The position numbers and the translations under genes were made by a program. Below, piece by piece: positions 43,061-52,079 of a stretch of 64,000 nucleotides of DNA; within the stretch, counting starts at the first letter, position 1; each line of letters begins with the position of its first letter. Below the pieces are notes generated by a model, which saw only the letters and a list, made by a program, of their open reading frames with translations, made no database searches and was not told the DNA's origin. Source of the stretch: Rubrivirga sp046845755 (GTDB taxonomy: Bacteria; Bacteroidota; Rhodothermia; Rhodothermales; Rubricoccaceae); NCBI RefSeq assembly GCF_046845755.1, contig NZ_CP177357.1:1054001-1118000 (forward strand). The letters are read 5' to 3'.

Positions 43061-44161
43061 TCAGAGGGAAGCGATGGCCTCAGCTGCGGCCAAGAGCGGG
43101 TCGCCCTCGGCCGCAGTGAGCCGCCCACTCCGAACGAACGCCTCGACCTGATTGACGAACGCCCCGAGCTGGTTCATCGCTGGACGCTCCTTCCCCCGCT
43201 CCAGCTTGGCGATCACGTTCCGAAGCTTGGAAGTCAGCGCGTTCTTCTGACCCTGGTTCAACGACCCCAGCGCCTCGACGGCGGCCATGATGTCGTACGC
43301 ATCGGCCACACGGGCGTCCGGCGCTGCGCGGATGTTGTCGAGCGTGGAGTTGGCGCCCTCGAAGTGGAACCACATCGCGTCCCACGCCGAGGGGTCACGG
43401 CCGTCCCCCGTGCCCGGCACGAGCCCGAGCGGGACGCCCTGGAGCGCAGGCACGGGCTGGAACGCGGGGTCACCGTCGGAGAGGTTGCGGTAATAGGCGT
43501 CGGCCGTGCCCGCACCACCGTTCGCGGCGAGGTCCATGACGAGACGCATCCGAACCCACGTCCCCGGACCGACAGCCGAACGCGGGACGTCAACGCTCCC
43601 CGTCCCCCCGGCCTCGATCACGCTCACGAGCGGGATGCATCCGCCCCGGACGACGATCTGGGGGCCGACCTCGAGGGGGGTGTAGCGCCGGACGGCACCG
43701 TCGCCGCCCGAGTCGTGGCCGAGCGCGAACTGCGTGCCCCAGCACGTCCCGCCCATCTCAACCTCAAGGAGAGCGTGAGTCTCGGATCCGTCGAAGGATG
43801 GAATCGAGAACGCGCCGTCGCTGACGCGGGAGGCGTCGGCGCCATACCCCGGGCCGGCTCGGGAAAACCGAGGTGCGGGCGTACCGTCGAACCCGAAGGT
43901 CTCGGAGACGCCCACGTAGAATGAGCTGAAGGGGAAGCCCTCCGTGGTCCAGTTGTCCTGGCCACCGATGGTGACGTAGGGATGGGTGTCGTTGCCCGTC
44001 AACCCGTTAAAGTCGTAGCTCGCCACGGGCGACGGGGGGGCAGGGCGGGCGAACGCGATGGTCCCGTCTGCGTCCGCAACCGAGACGTCGGGGCCGGCGG
44101 CCTGGTCGCACGCGGCGAGAACAAGAACGAGGCCTAAGGCGAGGGGAAGGGTCAGTCTCAT
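43061..44161 (-). CDS. lipoprotein with concanavalin-like region and C-terminal FIMAH domain
   Basis: A 366-aa predicted surface lipoprotein. The leader MRLTLPLALGLVLVLAACDQ ends in a lipobox (LAAC). Residues about 45-300 are beta-rich and may form a LamG/concanavalin-like sandwich (YDFNGLTGNDTHPYVTIGG, SETHALLEVEMGGTCWG, DVPRSAVGPGTWVRMRLVMDL, the family-typical W-x-R-M-R-x-x-x-D). Residues about 305-366 match the FIMAH helical domain (LNQGQKNALTSKLRNVIAKLERG, AMNQLGAFVNQVEAFVRSG). FIMAH occurs in Bacteroidota and actinobacterial surface proteins; role unknown. The ATG at 44161 opens the leader. Lower GC than the core. Confidence 0.8.
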   Translation of the reverse strand: MRLTLPLALGLVLVLAACDQAAGPDVSVADADGTIAFARPAPPSPVASYDFNGLTGNDTHPYVTIGGQDNWTTEGFPFSSFYVGVSETFGFDGTPAPRFSRAGPGYGADASRVSDGAFSIPSFDGSETHALLEVEMGGTCWGTQFALGHDSGGDGAVRRYTPLEVGPQIVVRGGCIPLVSVIEAGGTGSVDVPRSAVGPGTWVRMRLVMDLAANGGAGTADAYYRNLSDGDPAFQPVPALQGVPLGLVPGTGDGRDPSAWDAMWFHFEGANSTLDNIRAAPDARVADAYDIMAAVEALGSLNQGQKNALTSKLRNVIAKLERGKERPAMNQLGAFVNQVEAFVRSGRLTAAEGDPLLAAAEAIASL

Positions 44162-44409
44162 GGCTGGACAAGGCAAGGGGAGGGGGACGACCAGGGCGGG
44201 TGGTTAAAGTATTGATGATGAGACATTTATCCTCCAGAACTTGCTGTCCCTCTCGCTCCCGGGGCGTCTGGCCGACAACCAAGCCACAGTAACCTCGATA
44301 GAGATAGCCTCTTGATGGTGATCTCGGACGCGGTGGTCTAAGCCGCCACGCCGAACCCCGCCATGGGGCTCGCCACCGTCCGCGCCTCGGTCGGGACCCC
44401 GTCCGACGT

Positions 44410-44937
44410 CTAGGCCGAGGTATTCGACCCGCTCACGTCCGGCTGGCCCGTCACCGCAGCGCGAATCCGGCAATCTGGCACGAGCGGATCCCACGAGGTC
44501 ACGTAGGGAAAGATGTCGTCAGGCGGGGGAGGGGGCTCAATGGCCCGATAGTTCGGATGGACCTTGGCGTACCCGGTGTTCGGGACCGCCGTCTCCAGCG
44601 CGAGGGCAGGCTGATCCGGGCAGATGAGGTCGATGGTGGCGTCGAGGTCGAGACCGCGGGACTCCCACCGCACCTCCAGGATATCGAAGAAGGCGCCTGT
44701 CGTCCGGAGTGGGCTGGTCGGCCGAACCACACGAATGCCGGGCCCGGGCTGGTCGAGCCAGGGGTCGCGGCCTCGTTCCAGCGTCGTGATGCGGCCGCTC
44801 CGGATGGCGGCGAGCACATCGCCCCAGCGCCGCTCTTGCTCCAAGACCTGCTCCACTGTGACCCGGTGCTGGGCGGAGGCGAAGGGGGTGATCACCAGGG
44901 TGAGCAGCACCAGGCCTGCAAGTCGTCGGGTCTCCAT
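44410..44937 (-). CDS. exported protein of unknown function, 175 aa
   Basis: Signal peptide METRRLAGLVLLTLVITPFASAQ, then a mixed alpha/beta segment (VEQVLEQERRWGDVLAAIRSGRITTLERG), a beta pair (FFDILEVRWESRGLDLDATIDL) and a Pro-rich stretch (AIEPPPPPDDIFP). No recognisable family. It precedes the FIMAH lipoprotein gene on the same strand after a 248-base gap that is locally AT-rich near 44205-44235, so the two may have separate promoters. Part of the 42-45 kb patch of secreted proteins. Confidence 0.6.
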   Translation of the reverse strand: METRRLAGLVLLTLVITPFASAQHRVTVEQVLEQERRWGDVLAAIRSGRITTLERGRDPWLDQPGPGIRVVRPTSPLRTTGAFFDILEVRWESRGLDLDATIDLICPDQPALALETAVPNTGYAKVHPNYRAIEPPPPPDDIFPYVTSWDPLVPDCRIRAAVTGQPDVSGSNTSA

Positions 44938-45156
44938 GGCAGGTAAAGGAGCGAGGGACGGGCATCGGCGAACTGGACGTGAGTAGGAATTGGGCAGGGA
45001 GTGCGTACGAGGTTTGGATTCTTCCTGCGACGTTCGTCCCTCGTACAGGCCCCGCTTCTAGGACGCCTTGGGGGTGGGGAAGTCAGGGAGGGGGTGGTCC
45101 GGTGCGTGGACCCCGACTGCGCCATGGCGAGTAGGCCCGGCCCCATCCTCGCGCCC

Positions 45157-46467
45157 ATGGCCTTCTCGACCGACACCCGCACGCTCCAGCCCGGCGACAC
45201 CTACGTCGCCATCCGTGGCGAGACACACGACGGCCACGCCTTCGTCCCCCAGGCGCTCGCAAAGGGCGCGGCGGCCCTCATCGTCGAAGAGCCCGTCGAG
45301 GCGCCCGCGGACGTGGACGTGACGGAGGTCGCCAGCAGCATCGACCACCTGGTCGCCCTGGCGTCGACCCGGGTCCGCCAGCTGGGCTGCCGAACGGTCG
45401 CCATCACGGGGAGCGTGGGCAAGACGACGGCGCGGACGGCGGTCGTGGCCGTGCTGTCGCAGGCGTTCACCGTTAAGGGCTCCGAGGGCAACAAGAACAC
45501 GCCGCTCGGGCTGTCGCTGACGCTGCTCAACGCCGATCTCACGCCCGAGACCGTCCTCGTTCTGGAGATGGGCGCCCGGCTGTCGGGCGACATCAAAGAG
45601 CTCTGCGCCGCGTTCCCGCCGACCGTCGGCGTGGTCACGAATGTGCGCGGCGTCCACCTCGAAACGCTGGGGAGCCTGGACGGCGTCGAGCGCGAAAAGT
45701 CCGAGATCGTCCGCGCCCTCGACGCCGACGGGACGGCCGTCCTCAACGGCGACGACGACCGCGCGCGGCGCATGGCGTCGGTGACGGCCGGATCCGTCGT
45801 GCTCTACGGGACCTCGTCGGAGTGCGACGTGCGCCCGGAGCACGTGACCGCCGACCTCCCGATCCTGGGCGACCACGCCGTCTACACGGCGATGCTGGCG
45901 ACCGCCGTCGGCCGCGCCTTCGAGATGGACGATGCGACGATCACGCGCGGCCTGGAGGCCATCGAGTCCGAAAAGGGCCGCTTGCGCAAGCTGCCCGGCC
46001 GGGGGGGCAGCACGCTCGTGGACGACACCTACAACGCCTCGCCCGACGCCACGCGCTCGGCGCTCGACGTGCTGGCGGGGCTGGACGCCGAGCGGCGCAC
46101 CGCCATCCTGGGCGACATGCTGGAACTGGGCGAATCGGAAGTCCAGGAGCACGTCGCCGTCCTGCGCCACGCTCTTCAGCAGGCCGACCGCGTCTGGGCC
46201 GTTGAGTCTCCGTACACGATCATGGGCCGCGCCGTCGCCGCGCTGGCCGACGGCGAGCGCCAGCAGCTCGAGTTGTTCGCGTCGTCGCACGACGCCGCGC
46301 TGGCGGTGCGCGACGGGCGCCTCGGGCTCGGCTCGGGCGACGCCGTGCTCGTCAAGGGCTCCCAGGGCGCCCGGATGGAGCGCGTCTCCGAAGCCGTGCT
46401 GGCGCCGGACCTCGACCCGGCCGCCGTGCTCGCGCGGCAGACCGAGCAGTGGAAGGCGATCGAGTGA
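45157..46467 (+). CDS. murF: UDP-N-acetylmuramoyl-tripeptide--D-alanyl-D-alanine ligase MurF
   Basis: Adds D-Ala-D-Ala to UDP-MurNAc-tripeptide. The 436-aa Mur ligase has an N-terminal uridine-binding domain (DTRTLQPGDTYVAIRGETHDGHAFV), the central ATPase domain (VAITGSVGKTTARTAVVAVL; EGNKNTPLGLSLTLL, the GNxNN-type loop specific to MurF; LVLEMGARLSGDI), and a C-terminal domain (GSTLVDDTYNASPDATRSALDVL; AILGDMLELG). I chose the ATG at 45157 for the family N-terminus; an in-frame ATG at 45124 is possible. The gene is outside any dcw cluster and works with Ddl. Confidence 0.95.
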   Translation: MAFSTDTRTLQPGDTYVAIRGETHDGHAFVPQALAKGAAALIVEEPVEAPADVDVTEVASSIDHLVALASTRVRQLGCRTVAITGSVGKTTARTAVVAVLSQAFTVKGSEGNKNTPLGLSLTLLNADLTPETVLVLEMGARLSGDIKELCAAFPPTVGVVTNVRGVHLETLGSLDGVEREKSEIVRALDADGTAVLNGDDDRARRMASVTAGSVVLYGTSSECDVRPEHVTADLPILGDHAVYTAMLATAVGRAFEMDDATITRGLEAIESEKGRLRKLPGRGGSTLVDDTYNASPDATRSALDVLAGLDAERRTAILGDMLELGESEVQEHVAVLRHALQQADRVWAVESPYTIMGRAVAALADGERQQLELFASSHDAALAVRDGRLGLGSGDAVLVKGSQGARMERVSEAVLAPDLDPAAVLARQTEQWKAIE

Positions 46468-46471
46468 GTGA

Positions 46472-46545
46472 GGAACGGGGGACTGGGAACGGGCAGAGGG
46501 CCGACCTGGGGACCCCGACTGCCCGTTCCTCTTTCTCCGTTCCCC
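46472..46545. terminator. long imperfect inverted repeat between convergent murF and glycosyltransferase
   Basis: Arms GGAACGGGGGACTGGGAAC plus GGGCAG, and CTGCCCGTTCC plus CTCCGTTCCCC, separated by about 22 bases, with CTCTTTT on the plus-strand side. Probably terminates both converging genes. Confidence 0.65.
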
Positions 46546-46551
46546 GCTCTT

Positions 46552-47301
46552 TTACAGCCGGCCGAACAGCGCGCGGGCGCGGAGCTCCCACACCTTGCCC
46601 ATCGCCTCGCGCACGATGGCCCCGCTCATCTTCGACTCGCCCTCGCTCCGCTCCGTAAACACGATCGGCACCTCGACGAGCCGGAAGCCGCGCCGCCACG
46701 CGCGGTAGTTCATCTCGATCTGGAACGAGTAGCCGTTCGAGCGGACGCGGTCGAAGGGGATGGCCTCGAGCACGGCGCGGCGGAAGCACTTAAAGCCGGC
46801 CGTCACGTCGCGGATCGGCAGCCGCGTGATCAGCCGCGTGTAGACGCCCGCCCCGTAGCTCAGCACGAGCCGCCCGAGCGGCCAATTCAAAACACGCAAG
46901 CCGTCGACGTACCGGCTCCCGATGGCGACGTCGGCGCCCTCGCGGCACGCCGAAATCAGGTGCGGGAGGTCGTTCGGGTTGTGCGAGAAGTCGGCGTCCA
47001 TCTCGCAGACGTAGTCGAACCCGGCCGCCAGCGCGTGGCGAAAACCGGCGAGGTACGCCGTCCCGAGCCCCAGCTTTCCCTCGCGGCGGAGCAGCCCGAC
47101 GCGGTCGGGCGCCTGCTGGCGGCGCGCGTCGACCAGGTCGGCCGTCCCGTCGGGCGAGCCGTCGTCGACGACCAAGACCGAGAGGTCGCCGTCGAGCGCG
47201 AGCACGGCGTCCACGATCGCGTCGATCGTGCCGGCCTCGTTGAAGGTCGGCACCACGACGACCACGTCGCCGGCGGGGGGGGAGAGGAACACGTCGGGCA
47301 C
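46552..47301 (-). CDS. GT2 polyprenol-phosphate (dolichol-P) mannosyltransferase-like enzyme
   Basis: A 249-aa GT-A glycosyltransferase of the DPM1 group. Motifs: VVVVVPTFNEAGTIDAIV, VVDDGSPDGTADLV, MDADFSHNPNDLPHL (DxD metal site), GSRYVDG, and the DPM1-specific TAGFKCFRR followed by YSFQIEMNYRAWRRGFRLVEVPIVFTER and SKMSG. It transfers a sugar from a nucleotide donor to a polyprenyl phosphate carrier for use outside the cytoplasm. No C-terminal membrane helices are present. Start GTG at 47301; the frame extends upstream, but that part is Arg-rich and does not fit. Confidence 0.93.
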   Translation of the reverse strand: MPDVFLSPPAGDVVVVVPTFNEAGTIDAIVDAVLALDGDLSVLVVDDGSPDGTADLVDARRQQAPDRVGLLRREGKLGLGTAYLAGFRHALAAGFDYVCEMDADFSHNPNDLPHLISACREGADVAIGSRYVDGLRVLNWPLGRLVLSYGAGVYTRLITRLPIRDVTAGFKCFRRAVLEAIPFDRVRSNGYSFQIEMNYRAWRRGFRLVEVPIVFTERSEGESKMSGAIVREAMGKVWELRARALFGRL

Positions 47302-47401
47302 GGCGTGAGGATACCGCGGGCGCCGCGGGCGCCGGACCGTCGCTGCGTGATGAGACGGCGAGGATGGCGACGCCCGCCCGCCGGGGCCCCGTTGGCGGCG
47401 G

Positions 47402-47409
47402 TAGCTTTC
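47402..47409 (+). promoter_or_regulatory. TAGCTTTC -7-like promoter of the pdh operon
   Basis: TAGCTTTC, 62 bases before the pdhA ATG, the longest leader among the TAGCTT boxes. Confidence 0.45.
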
Positions 47410-47471
47410 GGCTCGCCGCCGGATCCCGCCCGGGCGCCGGCGGTTCGCCTCACGCACCCCCCCGACGCCCG

Positions 47472-48623
47472 ATGGCCGGCACGACCGCTAAGAAGAAGGC
47501 TCCCGCGAAAAAGGCCCCGGCCCGCAAGGCCGCGGCGAAGACGGCCGCTGGCAACGGCGCGTCCGACTTCACGCCCGCCGTCCCCGACGTCCGCATCTAC
47601 CGCGACAGCGGCCACACCCACGAGTCGCTGGGCCTGAGCGCCGACGACGTGCTGGCGATGTACGAGAACATGCTGCTGCAGCGGCGCTTCGAGGAGCGCG
47701 CGGCGCAGATGTACGGCCGCCAGAAGATCGCGGGCTTCCTGCACCTCTACATCGGCCAGGAGGCCGTCTCGACCGGTGCCGTCTGGGGCACGCGCCCCGA
47801 CGACCCCATCATCACCGCGTATCGCGACCACGGGCTGGCGCTGGCGCGCGGGATGAGCTCCGAGTCCGGCATGGCCGAGCTGTTCGGCAAGATCGACGGG
47901 TGCTCGCGCGGCAAGGGCGGCTCGATGCACTTTTTCGACGTCGAGAAGCACTTCTACGGCGGGCATGGCATCGTCGGCGGCCAGATCCCGGTCGGCGTCG
48001 GGATGGGCTTCGCGTGCAAGTACAAGGAGACCGGCGGCGTCGCGATGGCCTTCTTCGGCGACGGCGCCATCAACCAGGGCGCCTTCCACGAGGCCACCAA
48101 CCTGGCGGCGCTCTACGACGTGCCCGTGCTCATCATCGTCGAGAACAACGCGTACGCGATGGGCACCTCGATCGAGCGCTCGCGCGGCGACGCCGAGCTC
48201 TACAAGCAGGCCTACCCCTACGGCATGCCGGCCGCCGTCATCGACGGGATGGACCTGTTCGAGGTCTACGGCGCCTTTAAGGAGATCGCCGACGACGCCC
48301 GCGGCGCGACCGACGGCCAGACCAAGCCGTACTTCGTCGAGGTCCAGACGTACCGCTACCGCGGGCACTCGATGTCGGACCCGCAGAAGTACCGGACGAA
48401 GGAGGAGATGGAGTCCAAGAAGAACGAGGACCCCATCATCCGCACCAAGACGTACCTCCTCGACAACGACCTCGCGACCGAGGAGCAGCTCGACGCCATC
48501 GACGAGACGGTCAAGGCCGAGGTCATGGAGGCCGTCGAGTTCGCCGAGAACAGCCCGCTCCCCGGCATCGAGACGATGTACGAGGACGTGTATTCGGAAG
48601 ACGGCGTCCCGATCGTCGAGTAG
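47472..48623 (+). CDS. pdhA: pyruvate dehydrogenase E1 alpha subunit with basic N-terminal tail
   Basis: Thiamin-diphosphate-dependent E1 alpha, which decarboxylates pyruvate for acetyl-CoA formation. 383 aa. ThDP/Mg2+ motif GDGAINQGAFHEATNLAALY (GDG-x26-NN ending in VENNAYAMG), the phosphorylation-loop region YRYRGHSMSDPQKYR and RGKGGSMHFF are all intact. Residues 1 to about 28 form an unusual Lys/Ala/Pro tail (TTAKKKAPAKKAPARKAAAK) like histone H1 or HU-type C-termini, absent from standard PdhA. First of three pdh genes; E3 (lpd) is not in the window. Confidence 0.95.
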   Translation: MAGTTAKKKAPAKKAPARKAAAKTAAGNGASDFTPAVPDVRIYRDSGHTHESLGLSADDVLAMYENMLLQRRFEERAAQMYGRQKIAGFLHLYIGQEAVSTGAVWGTRPDDPIITAYRDHGLALARGMSSESGMAELFGKIDGCSRGKGGSMHFFDVEKHFYGGHGIVGGQIPVGVGMGFACKYKETGGVAMAFFGDGAINQGAFHEATNLAALYDVPVLIIVENNAYAMGTSIERSRGDAELYKQAYPYGMPAAVIDGMDLFEVYGAFKEIADDARGATDGQTKPYFVEVQTYRYRGHSMSDPQKYRTKEEMESKKNEDPIIRTKTYLLDNDLATEEQLDAIDETVKAEVMEAVEFAENSPLPGIETMYEDVYSEDGVPIVE

Positions 48624-48699
48624 ACCGGTTGAGGCACGACCGCTCCTGTCCAGGCGCCACGTCCCCCGACCGTCCACGCCCGCACATTTAACCCAAGAC

Positions 48700-49680
48700 A
48701 TGGCCGACCTGCAGTACCGAGAAGCCCTCCGCGCCGCGATGGTGGAGGAGATGGAGCGCGACGAGAACGTGTACCTCATCGGCGAGGAAGTCGCCGAGTA
48801 CGACGGCGCCTACAAGGTGTCGCAGGGGATGCTCGACCAGTTTGGGCCCAAGCGCATCATCGACACGCCCATCTCCGAGGCCGGCTTTGCCGGGCTGAGC
48901 ATCGGCGCCGCGATCATGGGGCTCCGGCCGATCGTCGAGTTCATGACGTGGAACTTCACGTTCGTGGCGTTCGACCAGATCGTCTCGAACGCCGCCAAGG
49001 TCCGCTACATGTCGGGCGGCCAGGCCAAGGTCCCGATCGTCTTCCGGGGCGGGAACGGCGCCGCCGGCCAACTCGGCGCGACGCACTCCAACTCGGTCGA
49101 GGCCCTGTACTCGAACGTGCCGGGCTTGAAGATCGTGGCGCCCTCGAACCCCGACGACGCCAAGGGCCTGCTCAAGGCCTCGATCCGCGACGACGACCCC
49201 GTCCTGTTTCTGGAGTCCGAGCTGATGTTCGGCCTGCGCGGCGAGGTGTCGGACGCCGAGGACTACATCATCCCGATCGGAGAGGCGCGCATCGCGCGCG
49301 AGGGGGACGACGTGACGATCGTGGCCCACTCCAAGAGCTACTGGCTGGCGATGGACGCCGCCGAGGAGCTGGCGAAGCAGGGCATCGAGGCGACCGTCAT
49401 CGACCCCCGCACGATCCGCCCGTTCCCGATCGGGGCCGTCGTCGACTCGGTCAAGAAGACGAACCGCCTGGTGATCGTCGACGAGAGCCAGCCGTTCGGC
49501 GGGATCGCGGCCGAGGTCGGCTTCCAGATCCAGCGCGAGTGCTTCGGCTACCTCGACGCCCCGGTCGAGCGCGTGACCGCCAAGGACGTCCCCGCGCCGT
49601 ACGCCAAGAACCTCATCGAAGCCTGGATGCCGTCGGTCGACGGCGTCATCGAGGCCGTCAAGAAGACGCTGTATGTGTGA
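48700..49680 (+). CDS. pdhB: pyruvate dehydrogenase E1 beta subunit
   Basis: E1 beta, 326 aa. The N-terminal ThDP-binding half shows YREALRAAMVEEMERDENV, GEEVAEYDGAYKVSQGM, DTPISEAGFAGLSIGAAIMGLRPIVEFM and GQLGATHSNSVEALYSNVPGLKIV. The C-terminal transketolase-like domain carries VTIVAHSKSYWLAMDAAEEL and VDESQPFGGIAAEVGF. Forms an alpha2beta2 tetramer with PdhA. It lies 76 bases after pdhA, with no terminator between them, and 96 bases before pdhC. Confidence 0.96.
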   Translation: MADLQYREALRAAMVEEMERDENVYLIGEEVAEYDGAYKVSQGMLDQFGPKRIIDTPISEAGFAGLSIGAAIMGLRPIVEFMTWNFTFVAFDQIVSNAAKVRYMSGGQAKVPIVFRGGNGAAGQLGATHSNSVEALYSNVPGLKIVAPSNPDDAKGLLKASIRDDDPVLFLESELMFGLRGEVSDAEDYIIPIGEARIAREGDDVTIVAHSKSYWLAMDAAEELAKQGIEATVIDPRTIRPFPIGAVVDSVKKTNRLVIVDESQPFGGIAAEVGFQIQRECFGYLDAPVERVTAKDVPAPYAKNLIEAWMPSVDGVIEAVKKTLYV

Positions 49681-49770
49681 TGAGTAAAGGGTGATGGGTG
49701 ATGGGCGCTGCCCAGACCCACGCCGCCTTGCCATCCTGCCCCCCCTTTACCCCTCACCCTCAACCCTTCC
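49677..49770. repeat. GTGATGGGTGATGGG-type spacer between pdhB and pdhC
   Basis: The spacer reads GTAAAGGGTGATGGGTGATGGG, then CCTTTACCCCTCACCCTC, an imperfect inverted repeat of about 20-base arms. Related wording (CACGCATCACCGATCACTC) precedes the AlbA_2 gene at 62600-62630. It could attenuate transcription within the operon, or be a dispersed repeat. Confidence 0.5.
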
Positions 49771-49776
49771 CCCGCT

Positions 49777-51159
49777 ATGGCCATCGCCGTTGAAATGCCC
49801 AAGATGAGCGACACGATGGAGGAAGGCGTCCTCGTCGCGTGGCTGGCCGAGGAGGGCGCCTCCGTGTCCGCCGGCGACGTGATCGCCCAGGTCGAGACCG
49901 ACAAGGCGACCATGGACCTCGAGGTCTACGACGACGGCGTGCTGCTCAAGCGCGTCGTCGGTGAGGGCGACTCGGTCCCGATCGGCGCGCTGATCGCCGT
50001 GCTCGGCAAGGAGGGCGAGAGCGCCGATGACGTCATCGGCCAGTACGGCGGCGACGGCGCCGCCGGCGACGCGGCCGAGGTCCAGGCGGCCCCGCCCGCG
50101 ACGGATGAGGGGAACGCCGCGCCGGCCGGGCTCGACGGGATCGCGCCCGTCGCCGAAGCCATCGACGCGCCCGCGCCGAGCGTCCAGCCCGTCGGCGGCG
50201 ACGGCGCCGCGCCGTCCGCGACGCCCGCCGCGAGCAGCGCCGACGGCGACCGCGTCAAGGCCTCGCCGCTGGCGCGCCGCATGGCCACAGAGGGCGGCCT
50301 CGACCTCGCGACCGTACAGGGCTCCGGCCCGGACGGCCGCGTCGTTAAGCGCGACGTCGAGGCCGCGCTCGCGGGGACGGCCCAAGCGAAGGCGCCCGCC
50401 GCCAGCGCCCCGGCCCCGGTGCCCACCAAGGCGCCCGCGTCCGCCGCGCAGCCCGTCTCGGCCGGCGGCCAGGACGTGCGCATCACCCAGATGCGCAAGA
50501 CGATCGCCAAGCGGCTCGCGCAGAGCAAGTTCACTGCGCCGCACTTCTACCTGACCGTCGACGTCGACATGTCGACGGCGATCGCCTTCCGCGGCGACAT
50601 CAACGCGCTGACCGAGGCGCAGGGGCTGGCGAAGGTGTCGTACAACGACCTCATCACGAAGGCCTCGGCCGTCGCGCTCGGGCGCCACCCGATGGTGAAC
50701 GCGAGCTACCTCGAAGACGAGGGCGTCATCCGCCAGCACGACGGCGCGCACGTGGCGGTCGCGGTCGCCATGCCCGAGGGACTCATCACGCCCGTCGTCC
50801 GCGACGCCGACCGCAAGGGGCTCGCGGCGATCGCCGCCGAGACGCGCGAGCTCGCGGGCCGCGCGCGCGACGGCAAGCTGGACCCGGCCGAGTACAGCGG
50901 CTCGACGTTCACGACCTCGAACCTCGGCATGTTCGGGATCTCCGAGTTCACGGCCATCATCAACCCGCCGAACGCCTGCATCCTGGCGATTGGCGCGATC
51001 CGCGACGTTCCGGTCGTCAAGGACGGCGCCGTCGTGCCGGGCCAGGTGATGACGCTCACGCTGTCCTGCGACCACCGCGTCGTCGACGGCGCCAGCGGGG
51101 CCGCCTTCCTGGGGGACGTGAAGGCCATGCTCGAGTCGCCCTCACTGATGCTGGTCTAG
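49777..51159 (+). CDS. pdhC: pyruvate dehydrogenase E2 (dihydrolipoamide acetyltransferase)
   Basis: 460 aa. One N-terminal lipoyl domain with the lipoylated Lys43 in ETDKATM, an Ala/Pro-rich linker, a peripheral subunit-binding domain (about 163-200: KASPLARRMATEGGLDLATV...GPDGRVVKRDVEAAL), a second Ala/Pro linker, and the acyltransferase core (MRKTIAKRLAQSKFTAPHFYLTVDVDM, SNLGMFGISEFTAIINPP). The core ends in the catalytic DHRVVDGA with His near 432. Transfers the acetyl group to CoA. Third gene of the pdh operon. Confidence 0.96.
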   Translation: MAIAVEMPKMSDTMEEGVLVAWLAEEGASVSAGDVIAQVETDKATMDLEVYDDGVLLKRVVGEGDSVPIGALIAVLGKEGESADDVIGQYGGDGAAGDAAEVQAAPPATDEGNAAPAGLDGIAPVAEAIDAPAPSVQPVGGDGAAPSATPAASSADGDRVKASPLARRMATEGGLDLATVQGSGPDGRVVKRDVEAALAGTAQAKAPAASAPAPVPTKAPASAAQPVSAGGQDVRITQMRKTIAKRLAQSKFTAPHFYLTVDVDMSTAIAFRGDINALTEAQGLAKVSYNDLITKASAVALGRHPMVNASYLEDEGVIRQHDGAHVAVAVAMPEGLITPVVRDADRKGLAAIAAETRELAGRARDGKLDPAEYSGSTFTTSNLGMFGISEFTAIINPPNACILAIGAIRDVPVVKDGAVVPGQVMTLTLSCDHRVVDGASGAAFLGDVKAMLESPSLMLV

Positions 51160-51201
51160 CGTAGGCATGGGGGCCCGCGCCCTCGCCGCTCGCCCCGCTC
51201 C

Positions 51202-52029
51202 ATGCCGACGCTCGCGCACCTTTCCGACATCCACTTTGGCCGCATCTCCGACGAGCGCGTGGTCGACGCGATTGTCGGGGAGGTCAATGCGGCGGGGCAC
51301 GACCTGGTCGTCGTCTCGGGCGACCTGACGCAGCGGGCGCGGACGCGCGAGTACCGGGCGGCGCGGGCGATGCTCGACGCCATCGACGCGCCGACGATCG
51401 TCGTGCCCGGCAACCACGACGTCCGCGCGTGGTGGCACAACCCGTTCGAGCGGGTCTGGCGCTCGTCCAAGCGGTTCCGGCAGCACATCACGGAGGACGA
51501 CACGCCGGCGTTCACGGCGCCCGGGTTGGCGGTGTTCGGCCTCAATTCGGCGCACGGGCTGACTATCAAGGGCGGGCGGATCCGCGAGGAGCACGTCGAC
51601 GAGATGGAGGCGTTCTTCGCGCGCCAGCCCGCCGGCGCGTTCCGCGTGCTCACGCTGCACCACCACCTGCTGCTGCTGGAGGGGCTCGGCGACCACGACG
51701 TCTCGCGCGGCGCCCGGCGCGCGCTCGACGCCGCCCAGCGCGCGCGCGTCGACCTCATCCTGTGCGGCCACCTCCACCGCAGCCACGTCGCGCCGGTCGA
51801 GCTGAACCCGACCGGCGACGCCGACAGCCACCGGATCGTGATCGCGAGCGCGGGCACGGCGACCTCGAACCGGGGCCGGGGCGAGGACCGGGCCGCCAAC
51901 TTCTACAACGTGGTGACCGTCGAGGCCGACACGTTCTGCGTCGCCGAGCGCCGGTTCGACGCCGAGGCCGGGCGGTTCGAGGAGGAGCGGACGACGACGT
52001 TCGCGCGCGACCGCCGGGCGGACTCGTAA
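51202..52029 (+). CDS. calcineurin-like metallophosphoesterase
   Basis: A 275-aa metallophosphoesterase with the complete motif set: LSDIHFG (DxH), VVSGDLTQRARTREY (GDxx), VVPGNHDVRA (GNHD), LTLHHHLLLLEGLG (H), and LILCGHLHRSH (GHxH). The arrangement matches the CpdA/class III cyclic-nucleotide phosphodiesterase group, although DNA repair or phospholipase-like activities cannot be excluded. It begins 42 bases after pdhC on the same strand, so it may be read from the pdh operon. Confidence 0.9.
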   Translation: MPTLAHLSDIHFGRISDERVVDAIVGEVNAAGHDLVVVSGDLTQRARTREYRAARAMLDAIDAPTIVVPGNHDVRAWWHNPFERVWRSSKRFRQHITEDDTPAFTAPGLAVFGLNSAHGLTIKGGRIREEHVDEMEAFFARQPAGAFRVLTLHHHLLLLEGLGDHDVSRGARRALDAAQRARVDLILCGHLHRSHVAPVELNPTGDADSHRIVIASAGTATSNRGRGEDRAANFYNVVTVEADTFCVAERRFDAEAGRFEEERTTTFARDRRADS

Positions 52030-52079
52030 CTGGGCCAGCGCCAGCCCCGTAGGTTGCCGCCCGCCCCGCCACGCGCCTC

